Part shown: piece after piece, positions 20,201-32,301 of the stretch
Numbering within the stretch: the first letter of the stretch is position 1
Layout: every line of letters starts with the position of its first letter
Assembly: GCA_905221605.1 (NCBI GenBank)
Contig: CAJNDS010000180.1
Span: 873,001 to 937,000, forward strand
Length of the DNA: 64,000 bases
DNA from: Symbiodinium natans
Taxonomy: Eukaryota > Sar > Dinophyceae > Suessiales > Symbiodiniaceae
Direction of reading: 5' to 3'
Notes under the pieces: generated by a model
Seen by the model: the letters and a program-made list of their open reading frames with translations, nothing else
The model's database searches: none
What the model was told of the DNA's origin: nothing
Position numbers and translations under genes: made by a program

Positions 20201-21139
20201 ATGCTCCTCAGGCTGGTGGCTAAAAGGTGGCTAGCTGTCTTCCGACCCGGGCTTTTGCTCGCCGAAAGTATCCTGGCAAAATTGTCAGGCCACGATGCGT
20301 GTGATGCAGCGAGCAGGAGGCAGCAAGAGACATCTTGTGCCAGTTTTTAGGTCCTTGATTGCATCCTTAACAATCTGAGCTCCCACTTTGTGATGACAAC
20401 TCATCACAGAAGTCCCATTCACTGCCTCGGAACAGAAAAGGCAGGAAATGGCGTGGTTTTGTCTGCTGCTGCTCCAAACTCTCCTGCCTAAACTTGGGTG
20501 ATCGTTTTGGACACAGGCAGGGAGTCGTCTTTTTCCATGTGACTGATCCCGCTGTTTTGCCCCCATCGCGTTTGGGACCCTGTGCGAAGCCAAGGCCAGG
20601 CCATTTGCGAGACATCTGTAAGAAAACAACAACACTAGACAGCAGCACGAACCATCATAAGAAGAAAAGAAGGGCAAGCGTCATGCCAACAACTTTGGCG
20701 ATGACAACAACTGTATCACTTTCCGCGACACCTTCGCAGCCAGGCTTCCACAAGCAGGGTCCGAACGTCTGATAGATTCATGGAAAAAAGAAGTGGAACT
20801 ACCTTCAATGTACACCCTGATAGAGGCTTTGGTGAGGAGACTAGCCGACCCACGTGGCTAGCTGAACCATGGTAGCCAGAAAGACCGATGGACGGAAGCA
20901 CGTGTTCTTGCCATAGCAGATCTTGCTCGGACGCGCCGACCGACTGACGGACCGTCCGACCGACTCTTGCACACATGAGAGACATAAACCGTGGCTATTG
21001 AGCGTTGCAGACAAGATTAAGCAAACAAACATGGGGCCAGCCCGGAAACACCTCCCAATCCCATACAGAATCTGGCCTTATGCGTTTTCTCCGTGCCCCG
21101 AAGCAAAAACAGAACAGTTCACATGAAAAGCCGGGCAGC
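17227..21139. other. No gene assigned
   Basis: Only short overlapping ORFs. A minus-strand block near 20.36 kb (AQIVKDAIKDLKTGT) is weakly exon-like. Nothing else is supportable. Confidence 0.3.
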
Positions 21140-22104
21140 AGCCAACACCCAACCAGGCTGGACATTCAGGCCGAACTCCATAACAGCACCCTTCTCGTTG
21201 ATGTTCGCAACCTTTGCCATTCATTCGATTCGATTCTCGGGCAGAGTGCCAGCCTTTGGCTCCGTGACGATCCGCTCTCACAAGAATGGCTGGCAGCAAG
21301 CCCGAACCCCTACAAAACTGATCGCAGTGTGCCTTGAGAGGGGACTGCTTGTAGGCCAGGCGGAACCCCAGAGGTGCTTTGGGGAAGACCACGGTGACCT
21401 CCTTGTTCTCCTCAGCGTTGATTCTGGGCATGTCTGGACTACCCATTCAGACCTTGTTGCATGGACCCTGCACGTTTACAACCACAAGTGTGCAGCTTTA
21501 AGATGCCACCGCACAAGATGCAGCCAAAGATGTAACATGCCCACGCTTCCAAGGTGCGTTGTTTCGTGCATCCAAGACATGTCACTGGCGTGCATTGTCC
21601 ATGTTTCGCGAAGAATTTCCGGGACGCTTGCGACAATGCACTAATGCACGGTCAGGCTCTTCGGTGCGGAAGGTGAGGCTCAAAGTTTTTCCAGGCCTTG
21701 GAAGGCAGAAGGCCTCCTGTAATCTCGACTCACGCTAAGCAAACCAAGTCCAACCACCGGGGTCACAGAGAGGCATCTCTGCAACTCAGGGGCCAGTCTT
21801 CAGCCAGGCCAAGCGGGCCTCCCTTAGAAATGTCCCGCTCCCGAAGATCTCAAACTCTTAGCAAAAAGCTCGGGCTTAGCACAAGTGCAGGTTGAATGTC
21901 GGAACTCACAACAAATCATTGCTTTCACCATCAGAGAAGTTCTTGCAATGCTGGCACGGCGCCCCATCAGCCCTGGCGGCTGGGTCCTTCAGGCACATTG
22001 GGGCTAGTAGTATCATCACTTGTGCAAACAGCGAGACGAGATTGCTCTCACTGTGCTATCTGGTGATCTCTGCGGTCCACACAAGCGCAGCAGGAATTGC
22101 CCAT
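21140..22104 (-). CDS. PDZ-like protein with acylation-type N-terminus
   Basis: First exon from ATG 22104-22102: MGNSCCACVDRRDHQ, a classic N-myristoylation (Gly2) plus palmitoylation (Cys5/6) signal for membrane anchoring. A candidate linker exon near 22.0 kb reads DDTTSPNVPEGPSRQ. PDZ-like block: exon at 21428-21361 (ENKEVTVVFPKAPLGFRLA) gives strands 1-2 with a PLGF carboxylate-loop-like motif; exon at about 21222-21140 (AKVANINEKGAVMEFGLNV then QPGWVLA) gives the strand 3 to helix region with the usual GVxxGWVL-type ending. Dinoflagellates carry many proteins with this MGN start and loose PDZ-like repeats. Splice sites are approximate and the 3' part beyond 21140 is not resolved. Confidence 0.5.
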
Positions 22105-22269
22105 GGCAGCTGAGAGAAAGAAACGGTGTGATAAGTCTTGGGCCTAACATTGCGAAGAACTTGTTGTGACATGCCTCAGACATGCTTCGGCAGGGACTAG
22201 GTTCTGTGGGTCGTAGCAGGCGCACTGCATCGTCGTCTTGGTCGGCAATCGCCTTAGGGATCGACAAGT

Positions 22270-22950
22270 CAAGTCAAAACAGCACGAGACAAGCAGATTC
22301 TAAGCAGGGTCTGAGCAGACCAGTACGGCCCCAGCCACAAGCATCTTCGCGATGTTGGTGCGTTGTTCCTTGCTTAACCTCCATCACAATGACAATCCGA
22401 CTCGTTGCAGGGGGCTGGCATTCATGTTGCCAGCCTGGAGCATGCTCCGTAGTCGATGAGGCCAAGCTTTCCGTCAGGCATCATGAACACCTCGGAACAG
22501 AAGCTGCGACGGCAGCTCTACGGCCCTACGGCCTCCCCATAGCCTGTGAGAAATCGGCACGTCCCTTAAGTGCTGGGGCCGAGACGTTGCCAGCGTGGGG
22601 GTCCGAGTTGAAGAGCCCCAGCTGGAAAATCTCAAAGCCGTGCACTGTGTAGAGCAGCCTCTTCAGAATGAATGCATGCCACAAAGGCTGCCGTTGGAGA
22701 CTCGAGTTACGGAGATCTACGGGGTCTACACGTGCCAACAACGGCCACTAAGTCAGCGAACAACCGGAAGCCACAGCCTGGAAAGCTTTGGGCCATTGAC
22801 TGGCACCGGGATGCTCTGCAGGGCCCACTTCGGAGTAACCTACAGCACGACAAAAAACTGCACGCTTGCGTCTTGCTGTGTTACTCCTTGAAGTTGGTGC
22901 AGCCAGCTGTCGACAGCTTTTCTGGGCGACTGCTCCATGTGGACTATGTG
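22270..22950. other. No gene assigned
   Basis: Upstream flank of the acylated PDZ-like gene. Minus-strand block IADQDDDAVRLLRPTEP at about 22.2-22.26 kb is weakly protein-like. Confidence 0.25.
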
Positions 22951-22958
22951 AAATGTAG

Positions 22959-23230
22959 TCAGCCCGTCCCCGTTTCGGAGTCAACCAAAGCAGGTTCGTC
23001 CGACCTTTGAGGATGCTTGGGCACGATGTTCACCCTTACGTTTCGGGTTTCGCTGGCCTCTGAACCTGTGCTCAGTACCATAGACTCCTCTTGAGACTTC
23101 GTGGGTGGTGCATTGCGTGACCCCTTCCTACGCGATGCACTTCTATACACAAGCACGGTGCTGCACAGGCAACGCCGCAACGCCTCCGCATCGAACAATT
23201 TGACCACTGCGGCAACGGCCAGCTCAGGAT
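22959..23230 (-). CDS. Possible 3' exon, unknown protein
   Basis: A minus-strand frame open from about 23230 to a stop at 22959: HPELAVAAVVKLFDAEALRR followed by a basic, polar tail (SRRKGSRNAPPTKSQEES). The helix-plus-disordered-tail pattern suits a C-terminal exon. No family recognised. Confidence 0.3.
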
Positions 23231-23939
23231 GCCAGAGTATCAGGTGACAAAAAAGCGTTAAGTCTGCCGGACAGTCTGCCCGTTAAAGCCGTCAATCAAA
23301 CCTGGAGAACTTGGGATCCTTGAGGCTTGCCGGCTTGACTCCTGTAAACAGTCAACGCTCAAACACGCTGCTTCCCAGTACTGGGGGACAGCGGAGCTCT
23401 CCTACTTGGTGCAGAATCCGTCCTACAGCGTGAACTCAGAAGGTCGGTAAAACTCGTAGTTCCAAATCTCCCAAAAGTTGTGCTGCGTTTCACAGTACCT
23501 CAAGCGGGCAGTTCGCACTCAAGAGACTCGCAGTTTGTCTGGCTTCTTCTGTACTTGGCGGGCCAACAGCAATCCGCAGACCTGCCAACCATCAACATGG
23601 CGTCAACCTGAGTCAACCTGTTTTGAATCCGACCCATCGTTGCCGCCCACAGTCGCCGATTCACCTTTAGTGACCAAATAACGACTACAGTAGTGACAGC
23701 CAGACAGTTTATTAGGAATATTTGGAGATGGCCTTGGCCCAAGTCTCTGGGTGGTGTGTGGGGCCAGTGATTTATGCAGATGCATGCTGATTGCCTCTGA
23801 GGGGAGCAGATTTTCAGCCTGAGAAAAACCCTGGGGGCATCTGTTCTCTTTTGTCCGCGGCCACTGCGCAAGCATTTCGGACAAGTGCTATCAAATCCGC
23901 GAGCAAAAGCAAACAAGTCCTCAATTTCAACTGGAACCC

Positions 23940-25850
23940 TGCTAGTCACGAGGCAGCCGAGAGGTGCTGATAAGACCAAGCTTGCTTGCGGAGCATAGAA
24001 CCCTAAAGAAACCCTTCACGACCATGACAATGAGGATTAATTTAGCAGTCGTTGCAGGCCGGGCACTTGCAGTTGAAAGCCAAGGCATCATCCTGCTTGC
24101 GCCCATCTCCTCGAGGTGTGGGCATTCAAGCACAAGTGTCTCTATCGCATCTGTAGGAGTATCGAGAGATCTCGAGAGTGGGAATCGGTCCGGAGCGGCA
24201 GCGCTCGAAGAAAGGCTCCACCTCGTGCTGCATGTTCTTGGGGTGCGACACGCAAGCGGTGTTCCTGCAGCAGATGTCCTTGGTGACTCGATGTGGCCCC
24301 ATTTAGCATCCGACGATGATTTCGATGTTTCTTAAGCTCCACGTACGAATGAAGCCCCCCTGCATGTAGCGACCATCAATGTGTCAGTCGTTTGTATCGT
24401 TTCCATGTTTGCAGTCTGTGCCTGATTTCTCGATATCACGAGTGCACAGAAGTACATAAAACCTGTGTGACCCATGGATGCTATGAAGTTCAACAGGTTC
24501 AGTACAATGCCGCATCCATTGACGAGGATCCTTGAAGTTGTAGACTCTCGGCGGCACCTGGAGGCGGAACTCTCGCTCCACCGTGCTGTCCTTAATCACC
24601 TTCAGGGTTTTTTGAAAGTTTGGGACGGGCAACGGTAAAAGGGTTCAGATTTCTGTTGAGCTTACGACTTTGGGGCGGATAGGCTTAGGCTTCCGTGACC
24701 TTCAGCGTGCTCCCCGGGGCCATCGCCGCAAGGCGCCTGACCATCGTTTGCAGCTATGGAAAACCACACGAGCCACAAGCAGTCATGATTTGTCATGATC
24801 GTCATCATCCTCATCCTCCCTATCATCATCACCATCGTCATCGCCGTCATAGCTATCGTCCTCATCATTGACTCATCAGCAATAGATGCTGTGCAAAACT
24901 GCGGCATCTGCGGCGCGCTGTGGTCTGCTCTGCGCATCTCGGGCCGAGAGGCTTCAGGGGCTGCCGGTCCCAGCTGCTGATGTCAACATCTGGCACTGCG
25001 ATGAAGCCGCTGCCTCTTCGCATCCGCTTTAGACCACATCAAGCGGCTGAAGCCCAAGCGGCTGAAGCCCGGCCCAAGCCCAAAGACGCGTCTCAACCCA
25101 GAGACAAGCGACCGCTGGTCTCATCGGACATTCGCACGCCCTGACCCCCTAGATGATGTAGATCCAGGATGTCTCGGACCATGTACATGAGGCTCCAAAC
25201 CTGCCAGAATGAGAAAACAACACGGCGAGAAAGCTTCGTGACATGGCAGCTTCCTGTTTTCACATGTTTTCACGAGGCCGCGCGCCTGCTCGATGCTCTG
25301 CCCGGCAGCCAGATTCTCGATAACGATTCCATTTGCGATAGGAACCAGTCCGACCTGCTGTACAGAAGCAAACAACCCACAGCCCCCTGCACAATAGCGT
25401 GACGTGTCAACGAACCCTTACGAGAGGCTCACTTGCGCGGCGTGAGGCCCATGATGCTTGTTCTGTGCCCTGCCCTTAGATAAGAAATTCAAAAAGACTA
25501 GCTGGGCACACCGTCTCCCCACGGCCTCGCTTGATGCAATCTCCGGAGAGGTGATGTCAGGCAAGGTCGCCACTTCCTTCCAAAATGCATCATTCGCTCT
25601 GCACTTACCACTTACCGTTGCCATGCGGTACAGCACTGCACCCGTTTGCGCACTTTGTTTACAGACGTATGATGCAAAGCTGCAGGTGGATGCAGGGTAT
25701 ATCCTTGATGAAATCAGTGGCGGCCATGAGGGCTGGAGAATATCCCAAATCCAAGTCATCCGGAAGTTCCGTCGGGTTCCTCTGGGCTGTCGGCGAGAAG
25801 TCTCCTGGCATGACAAAGTGCTTTCCCTTTCTTTGCTGAGAGCCCCTGTG
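23940..25850 (-). CDS. Multi-exon gene, unknown function, Cys-rich C-terminus
   Basis: Exon-like blocks in consistent order on the minus strand: about 25825-25665 (VMPGDFSPTAQRNPTELPDD, then LDLGYSPALMAATDFIKDIP); 25375-25250 (GLVPIANGIVIENLAAGQSI); about 24620-24500 (KVIKDSTVEREFRLQVPPRV then YNFKDPRQW); 24300-24150 (DICCRNTACVSHPKNMQHEV then EPFFERCRSGPIPTLEISRY); and 24090-24045, ending FNCKCPACNDC before a TAA. The Cys-rich ends suggest zinc binding. I do not recognise the family; the blocks could also belong to more than one gene. An acidic repeat encoded near 24.8 kb may be an additional exon. Confidence 0.4.
24786..24890 (-). repeat. ATC/GTC trinucleotide repeat
   Basis: Imperfect (ATC/GTC)n on plus. 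Read on the minus strand in one frame it encodes an Asp/Glu run (DDSYDGDDDGDDDREDEDDD), so it may be either an intronic microsatellite or an acidic coding tract. Confidence 0.7.
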
Positions 25851-25859
25851 GCATCCTAA

Positions 25860-26583
25860 ACCCTAAATCCTAAACCCTTTTGAAGCCAGACTTGATTCCT
25901 GCCAGCATAATGAACCCTAAAACCGAAACGATCACAAGCATTCTCCCTTTAAGTGCCTCGCAAGGTGGGGCTGAAGAGCATGGGGCTGCCGGGCTGCCGG
26001 GCCTCCGCCTGGGTCTCGGGCCGTGCTCACCCCAAGCCGAAACATTCCTAATCCAAGGCCTACGCGGATTCCTTGGAGGCAGCCCGTGCCCGACACAGCG
26101 ACTTAAAAAACATATCAAGAATGATCGTAATAAACTACTGATCAGAATAATACGTATATACATATACATATATATATATATATACATGTATATGTCGGAA
26201 TGCATGCGAACGCCGTGTCCGTTTACTCGTCCCTGAATTGCGCTTTTGCTCGTTTGCTCCTATCATTTTACCAGCGCTTTGCGACAAGTATGTTCGTTCG
26301 TGCGCAGTACAAGCTTAGTACTGGAGTTGACGTTTCCGGGAGGCGGCTGGATTTTTCATTGTTTCGAAGTACAGGCTTGGTACTAACTGCAATCGACGTT
26401 TCCCGTCGACGTTTCCGTGAACCTTGCTTTTATCGATGTGGGGCGGAGGCGGGGGTGAGAGAGGGAGAGCCACAGTACTGCATGCTATTGCGACTTTTTC
26501 GTATCCTGTTGCTCCTCCAATTCCCTGGATGGCGCCTTCAGGTCCACACGGTAGTCGTCCCCAAAATGGCCACCTGCTAGTCT
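25860..26583. other. Intergenic spacer with TA microsatellite
   Basis: Short CCCTAAA-type run at 25857-25877, then an alternating TA/CATA microsatellite at 26150-26194. No gene recognised. It separates the unknown Cys-rich gene from the 3' end of ATCase. Confidence 0.5.
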
Positions 26584-29500
26584 CTACGTGTCAGGCCAAG
26601 TCATGACATACCTATGATAGCAACTAGTTTGATTCTTGTACAATGCAGTTCGTACGTTTCGCCTGCCTAGCATACCCAGGAGGACGATGCCTGGGCAAGT
26701 GCTGTGACAAGTACTCCCGGACACATGTTGTTCTACTTCGTGTGCTGACATTGCGTCTGAGGCGCGAGTGAAATACCCATTCCTCGTCAGCCAAGAAAAG
26801 TTCAGCAGAACACACCACGCCCTCCGTAAGTACGTGTGACAGGAGTCGCCTACTTTGCCTCGGAATCTTGGCACACCCCGCTCCCAATCCATGATTGTCA
26901 AGTAGCTGCGATTGCTGATCCCAGCCGTTGAGGTCCGTGCTGTCCAGCCAATACGGCAGCGTTGGGTGTCTTGCATCCCGCGGCCTCTTTGCAGAAGGCA
27001 GAATACTGGCCATGTCATCACAGGGTGACAGTGTGTGTGGTGGCTCGAAAAGCCAAGCTGCAATGGGTGGAAGAACTTCACGCCCTGCGGAAGCTTGTCC
27101 AGGAAGTCCTGCCTCATGGTCACAGCCTTCCGAAGTTCCTTTGACTTCTCCAAGACCTGCACCCCAGAGATGCAAGAGAAGAGCACCGCAACATACCGCA
27201 ACTTGTCATCAACAACATGTGATGGATGCCGTCGGCCTTGTCACCCATGCGCTCGAGCTGCAACCGGGTGAAATACCAAATCTTTGCCACCTTCTCTTGA
27301 GCTAAATAGTCATCAATCGATGCGAACTTCCTGGCAGAAGGTCAGCTGTTTTCGTGTGACCGTGTGCAGAATGAGCAACGCAAACGGCCGAGCACGATGT
27401 CCTCACCACATAGCCTCTGGCAACCATGCGATCTTCATACATTTTTGGCAGCGCCAATTCGCTAGGCGCAACCAAGTCGACGAAAACCTTGCGGTAAATC
27501 CTGGTGAGGGGTGAATGAGCATGAGTCTGGCAGAGAACCTGGCACTGGCTCGTACACCTATGTCGGAGCTTACCCATCTGATCTACGCGATCATAAGCTG
27601 ACTTAAAAAAAACTCTGAGCTTCCGGTCCTGAGGCCATCCACCTTCGAATGGACCGTGCGGCCATGGAATAAATCTCCGAGCAAGGCCAAGTGGATGCTC
27701 GAGGTATCCCAGCCTTTGAAAGAATTCAAGAGCCCAAGGGCCCAAGGGCCGCTGCGGAGAGTTGAATCTCACGCCGCAGTCGCGAGAACGCGCAAAGATC
27801 AGCAGCTTATCAATAATCATAATCACAATCAGAATAAAGCTGGTGCAAGTCCCAGCGTGATGACCGGTGGCCTTTCTGCTCCAGGAAGCTGAACTCATCG
27901 AGCATCTCTTGTGAGGGGTGCTCGTGCCGACCATCTCCTTCACGCAATCCGCATTTCAAGCCGCATTTCGGCCGCATGTTGCACGCGGGGCCCCCGTTCG
28001 CCTGCGTTGATGAAGGATGCTCTTGGGAAGCCCCTCTGCCTCGAAACAGACGCCAATAGAAGCGTTTGTGATAAACACAACGACTGGGGGGTCTGGATTC
28101 TCATAGCTTTGGACCAGCGGCTTGCAATACTTCCAGATCGCCTCCTCGAGCCAGCGGCAAACGCCCTCCACCTAAGGGGTTGTTCTGAAGAGTCGTTAAT
28201 ATGCTGTATCAATGGCGCGTGATTCCCGAAATGTGCTTCACTACCGTAGACAGCACCCCATGGTTGCCCAAGCCGTCACAGCCATGCCTTTTGGAAAAGC
28301 GGCAGGCCAGAACTCATAAGCGCAACCCTGACCCAAGAATTCCCCACTGAAACAGGATCCGGATTGTACTGTGCCTGGGCCTTGCATGGGTCAAGAAGCC
28401 TCATAAAAAATCAAGCGAATCAATCGTGAACAAGAGCGAGCTAGAGACTAGAGAGCATGCGCCGGGTACAGCGATCCGACTAGGTGAGTCAGCAGTGCGC
28501 GGGTGTCCAATATTTCAAGATATCCTCGCTCTTCAGCGACGAAAGGTGGTGCGGGGACTCCAGGAGTGTAACGACAAGCAGCATGCAGCTGCGCCATGCG
28601 CAAGCGAAAAAACTACGGATGCCTTGCGGAATTTACTCTTCGGCGTACACCCCTCTCATAGGCTGCAGTATGCTACTTTCAGAGCGCCTAAGGCCGCGTA
28701 ACGAAGGAATCGACCTTTATCATGGTTTGAGGCACACCATCTCTTTACCCAGGGGGTGTGGGCTCCTTGGGCAGCACTGTTGGCCGGCTCTCTTTTCTGC
28801 ATGCTTGCGATGCACTGCGACGACCTCAGCATCGTTGTCTCAATTATGGTGGCTGGGCGGAATGCGTCCATGTTGGTGTTGATGGATTAAGCGGATTAAG
28901 TATCTGCCTTTTTGTGCGCTCGTTGTAGTTTCGGGCCTTTAGGGCGTAATGCTGGAAAGTTGACCACTTCCGGCCATCTCCTCGGGGGCGCTGCGCATGT
29001 GCTCTCAGGCACGAGCTTCGGCCTCATGCCAAACCCTGGGATATTATACATCCTTCAATGTCAATGTTCAAACCACGGCAGCGCCGGCCAGTTCCCGCAA
29101 GCAAGTTCAGTGGGCCAGTCGAGCGTTTTTAGGGTTCTGGACTTCGGTCTTGTAGTTTTTTCTGGGGTGTCAAAGGCCCGATGACCTTCAACTCTCTTGG
29201 TCGATAAGATGGGGAACTCAAAATGCTTGGGCCTATAATAAAGCTGCACACCTGAAGCCTTCACACCCAACTGTGGTGTCAGCGAGCACCGGTTGGTCCA
29301 AGAAGGCCAGAGAGCCCTTCTGGCAACCATGCCAGCAGGTCCGCGCAAGGAGGGGAAAGCCACGGCATCAGCGAGACTTGCATTCGAGCCGCTTGGAAAT
29401 CCGGAGGCCTCCCGAATCACCCGTTTCAGCGCGCGGATGTGCGGCCGAGTGTTTTGGCCCATTCCGATTCCCCCCCTAGCCGACCAGTGTCCAGCCGCGG

Positions 29501-30681
29501 ACGACGTGCCGGGACCAGGAGGGGTTTTGGGCCAGCCATAGTGGGTGCATGTGAACCACCGTTAAATTGCACACTCAGCATGCCGCAGATGCCACAAGAA
29601 CCCTGCGAAGAACCTTTCTCGCCAGTGCTGTTAGGATTGTTAGGTTTAGGGAAAGGTGGCTGAACTTGCCTTAGGCGTTCGTAGACTCTAGATCTTGAGA
29701 TGTTCTTCTGCATTACAAGTGCAGGTCATTGCAGAGAGAATTCACATGCCCACACGAGAAGAAACCCAAAACTACCCCGCCCTTATATATTATTCTTTGG
29801 GGAGAAGCAGGTGCATCGCCAAGCTTGTACACGGAAGATCAAACACCGTGCCTTGGAGCGGATGACGAACAAGCTTTGGCCAGTGGAGTAGCCGCAGAGC
29901 ATCTTGATGGTGTCGGTGATGGTTTCATTTTTCCTTTGGCTTTGGGGGGAGGGGGGGGGGGGGGGCAGTGGAGGGGAAGGGGGAAGATCAAGAAGTGGGT
30001 TGATGGTTTAGGTTCTGGAGTGTAGCATGAGAGGCGAAGTTTTGAATGTGAGCACTTTGTAGAACTGGAAGTGGTCTTGGACTTCTGGATTTGCTGAGGT
30101 GCGGTAAGGGTTAGTTCAGTGCTGGTCGTAAGGGCGTCTTGCAGTTTCGGGGTTCCTTTCCCAATTTTGGGCACACGCTTGACGACAAACTTTTTGGACA
30201 TGCGCTTAACGACAAACGGGCTCAGGACTGACACAACTAAGACCCAGTTGCCCCATGCTGCCCCACAACAAGGCAAGCGTCTGGAAAGAGGATGTCTTTG
30301 CGTCAAAGACGTTGACCTTGAGTCCATGAAATTCTGCGGCGTTGCGGAAGGATTCTTTGGTCCGTGTAGAGTCCTCCATGAAAATGGTGTAGACGGCCGC
30401 CTGAGCTGCACTCTCGTCACTCTAGTCACCGTCGCACGTGCACACATCACATATCGCCCACCCAAGCGGCCTCCCGGTTCTGGAGGCGGAACCGATCAAG
30501 GTCCTCACCATTCTTGAAGGCTTCCTTGAGCTCCCCTTAGCTCCGGAAATGCAGCAAAGGGAACGGTGGCAAAGGTGGCCTTATGTGGCATTCTTGCCAT
30601 TCTGCCACTGCGACCGAGGGTCGAGTCTTGTGGTACACGTACCACTGCTCGTCTAGGGTCAAATCGTTCACAATTGCAATC
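26584..30681 (-). CDS. pyrB: Aspartate carbamoyltransferase, multi-exon
   Basis: About twelve short exons read in order down the minus strand: 30681-30620 (VNDLTLDEQWYVYHKTR); 30535-30471 (LKEAFKNGEDLDRF); 30400-30282 (IFMEDSTRTKESFRNAAEFH, the carbamoyl-phosphate STRT loop); 29933-29852 (TITDTIKMLCGYSTGQSLF); 28172-28121 (EGVCRWLEEAIWKYC); about 28045-27997 (SFINAGE); 27938-27841 (DGRHEHPSQEMLDEFSFLEQ, the HPxQ motif); 27698-27629 (LALLGDLFHGRTVHSKVDGL); 27497-27412 (VFVDLVAPSELALPKMYEDR); 27332-27205 (KIWYFTRLQLERMGDK); 27138-27059 (FLDKLPQGVKFFHPL); 26983-26910 (HPTLPYWLDSTDLNGWDQQS); 26782-26757 (NGYFTR); 26691-26584 (IVLLGMLG). The order and motifs match catalytic ATCase throughout. It joins carbamoyl phosphate and aspartate to N-carbamoyl-aspartate, step two of pyrimidine synthesis. 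No dihydroorotase or CPSase domain is seen, so it is a stand-alone form. The first exon(s) upstream of 30681 and any targeting peptide are not identified. Confidence 0.9.
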
Positions 30682-30689
30682 TTGGCGCT

Positions 30690-32040
30690 CAAGGCTCAAG
30701 TGTGACAGCTTCCCGGGATAGCGGCGCGCACAAAAGACTTGACTAGACATGTGCGTAGGCCCAAACACTGCAAGAAGCTGCGCGAAGCGCCCAAAAGTGC
30801 ACACGATCGAGCACTACGACGAACGCGCAGGCCATACTTGCAATCAATACAAAACCTAGACAAGCAGACATTGGTTGGGAATGCCTAAGCATGCCTCACA
30901 GGTTGTTCGGGCTTGCAGCCGTGTGGCCGTCCTTCCTTGAAAGGGGTGCTTCTTCGGCGCGCCGGTCGGCTCTTGCTTTGCCATTCTACCAGAGTTCTAA
31001 CCTAAGCCCTACAGAAGAAAAAATCCTATATACAGCTGCAGCATCCATGACATCAGCTCAAAGCAAAACATGGCATAAAACGAACTATTGACGAATTGCA
31101 CGCCGATCAGAGCTGGCCCTGGACTGGCAAAAGGCTCTAGTCAGATTGGCCAAGCCCATGCATCTGAGCCACCAGCTCTACAAATGCCTTCTGCGCAGCT
31201 TCCGACTATCCTGCCATGTCCGAGACATGACAAAGATCTAGTGCTCCGAAGCTGGCAGGTAGCACGGTGCATACCTTTTCATCTCGTCTCACATCATGTT
31301 CCTCTAGATGCCGACTCGGTCCTGCAGGCGAGGTTCCTTGCCTGCGACCAAGGAATTCACACACTAGCTGGCCATCGCAGAAGGGTCAACTCAAACAAGG
31401 GCCCATCTTCGGTCGCGAGCTTGTGCATGAGTCCTTGTTCTTTGCAAGTGCTCTTTCCACCTGTATTTCTGAGAAAACAACGGAAACAATCAGGGCTCGC
31501 AATTGCCCCCCTGTTGGTCTCCCGACAGATTCAGTGGTCAGTTTCGTGCATTGAGGCTGCCCTATACATATCAAACCCCAAACCAACAAAAGGCAAGAAG
31601 CATCACCGTGAGAAACACAACACACGTATCCCTAAGGAGCGAGGAGTTTGGGCTCGAAACCACGCAAGTGTCCCCGGTACCGGTTTGTGCGCCCATAAAT
31701 GCCCATAAATCCATCACGAGGTTCAAGAGCGGTCTTCGTTGGTGCCAGCACTCTTGACCTCCTACAACCCCCGGCAAAAAAAGGAGAAGAAACGGAGAAA
31801 CCACCAGCCTTTTGTTTTTCGGATTCCCGACACAAACCCACACACACACACAGACAAACACGGACAGACAGGCAGGCAGGCAGACAGGTAATCGTATTAA
31901 AACATTGTGCATTCTCTTGTCGCCTTATCATCTAATCACCGTATTCCCTTATTCCATTATCTGAATACATTCACTTTGCAAGACAGTATACATTACATTA
32001 CATTACAACTTTCTTGTAGACTGCGCATTATGCACTATGT
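30690..32040. other. 5' flank of ATCase; microsatellites
   Basis: Probably holds the first ATCase exon(s) and promoter, which I cannot place. A plus-strand 206-codon ORF at 31088-31708 shows no family features. An (AC)n/CAGGCAGA microsatellite lies at 31838-31886 and an (ACATT)n run at 31989-32007. Confidence 0.35.
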
Positions 32041-32043
32041 ACT

Positions 32044-32301
32044 TTATGTTAGATAGTTTAAGTCAATACATTGGTATGTTTTTGCAAAAAACAAAACCCA
32101 AACACAAACAGCCCTCCACTGAGCCAAGCGAGTTCGGAACAGCAGGCGGACCTTGATGCTAGCTGCTAGGAGGTTGCTCTGGCACTCAGTGACTCGCCCC
32201 ATGCGCAACGCCTTAGCAAGTCGTGGTAAAGGTGCTGTGAGAATGGAATTGGGGCATGACTGTTGGACTCGGAATTGGAAGGCATTGCTCATGTCAGCCA
32301 T
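32044..32301 (-). CDS. Possible exon, unknown protein
   Basis: Minus-strand block LTAPLPRLAKALRMGRVTEC followed by QSNLLAASIKVRLLFRTRL looks like amphipathic helices rather than random translation. No family recognised; splice sites not fixed. Confidence 0.3.
   Translation of the reverse strand: MADMSNAFQFRVQQSCPNSILTAPLPRLAKALRMGRVTECQSNLLAASIKVRLLFRTRLAQWRAVCVWVLFFAKTYQCIDLNYLT

Noticed and set aside
31088-31708. 206-codon plus-strand ORF
   Set aside because: No motif, composition like translated non-coding DNA, minus frames also open; lies upstream of ATCase on the opposite strand.
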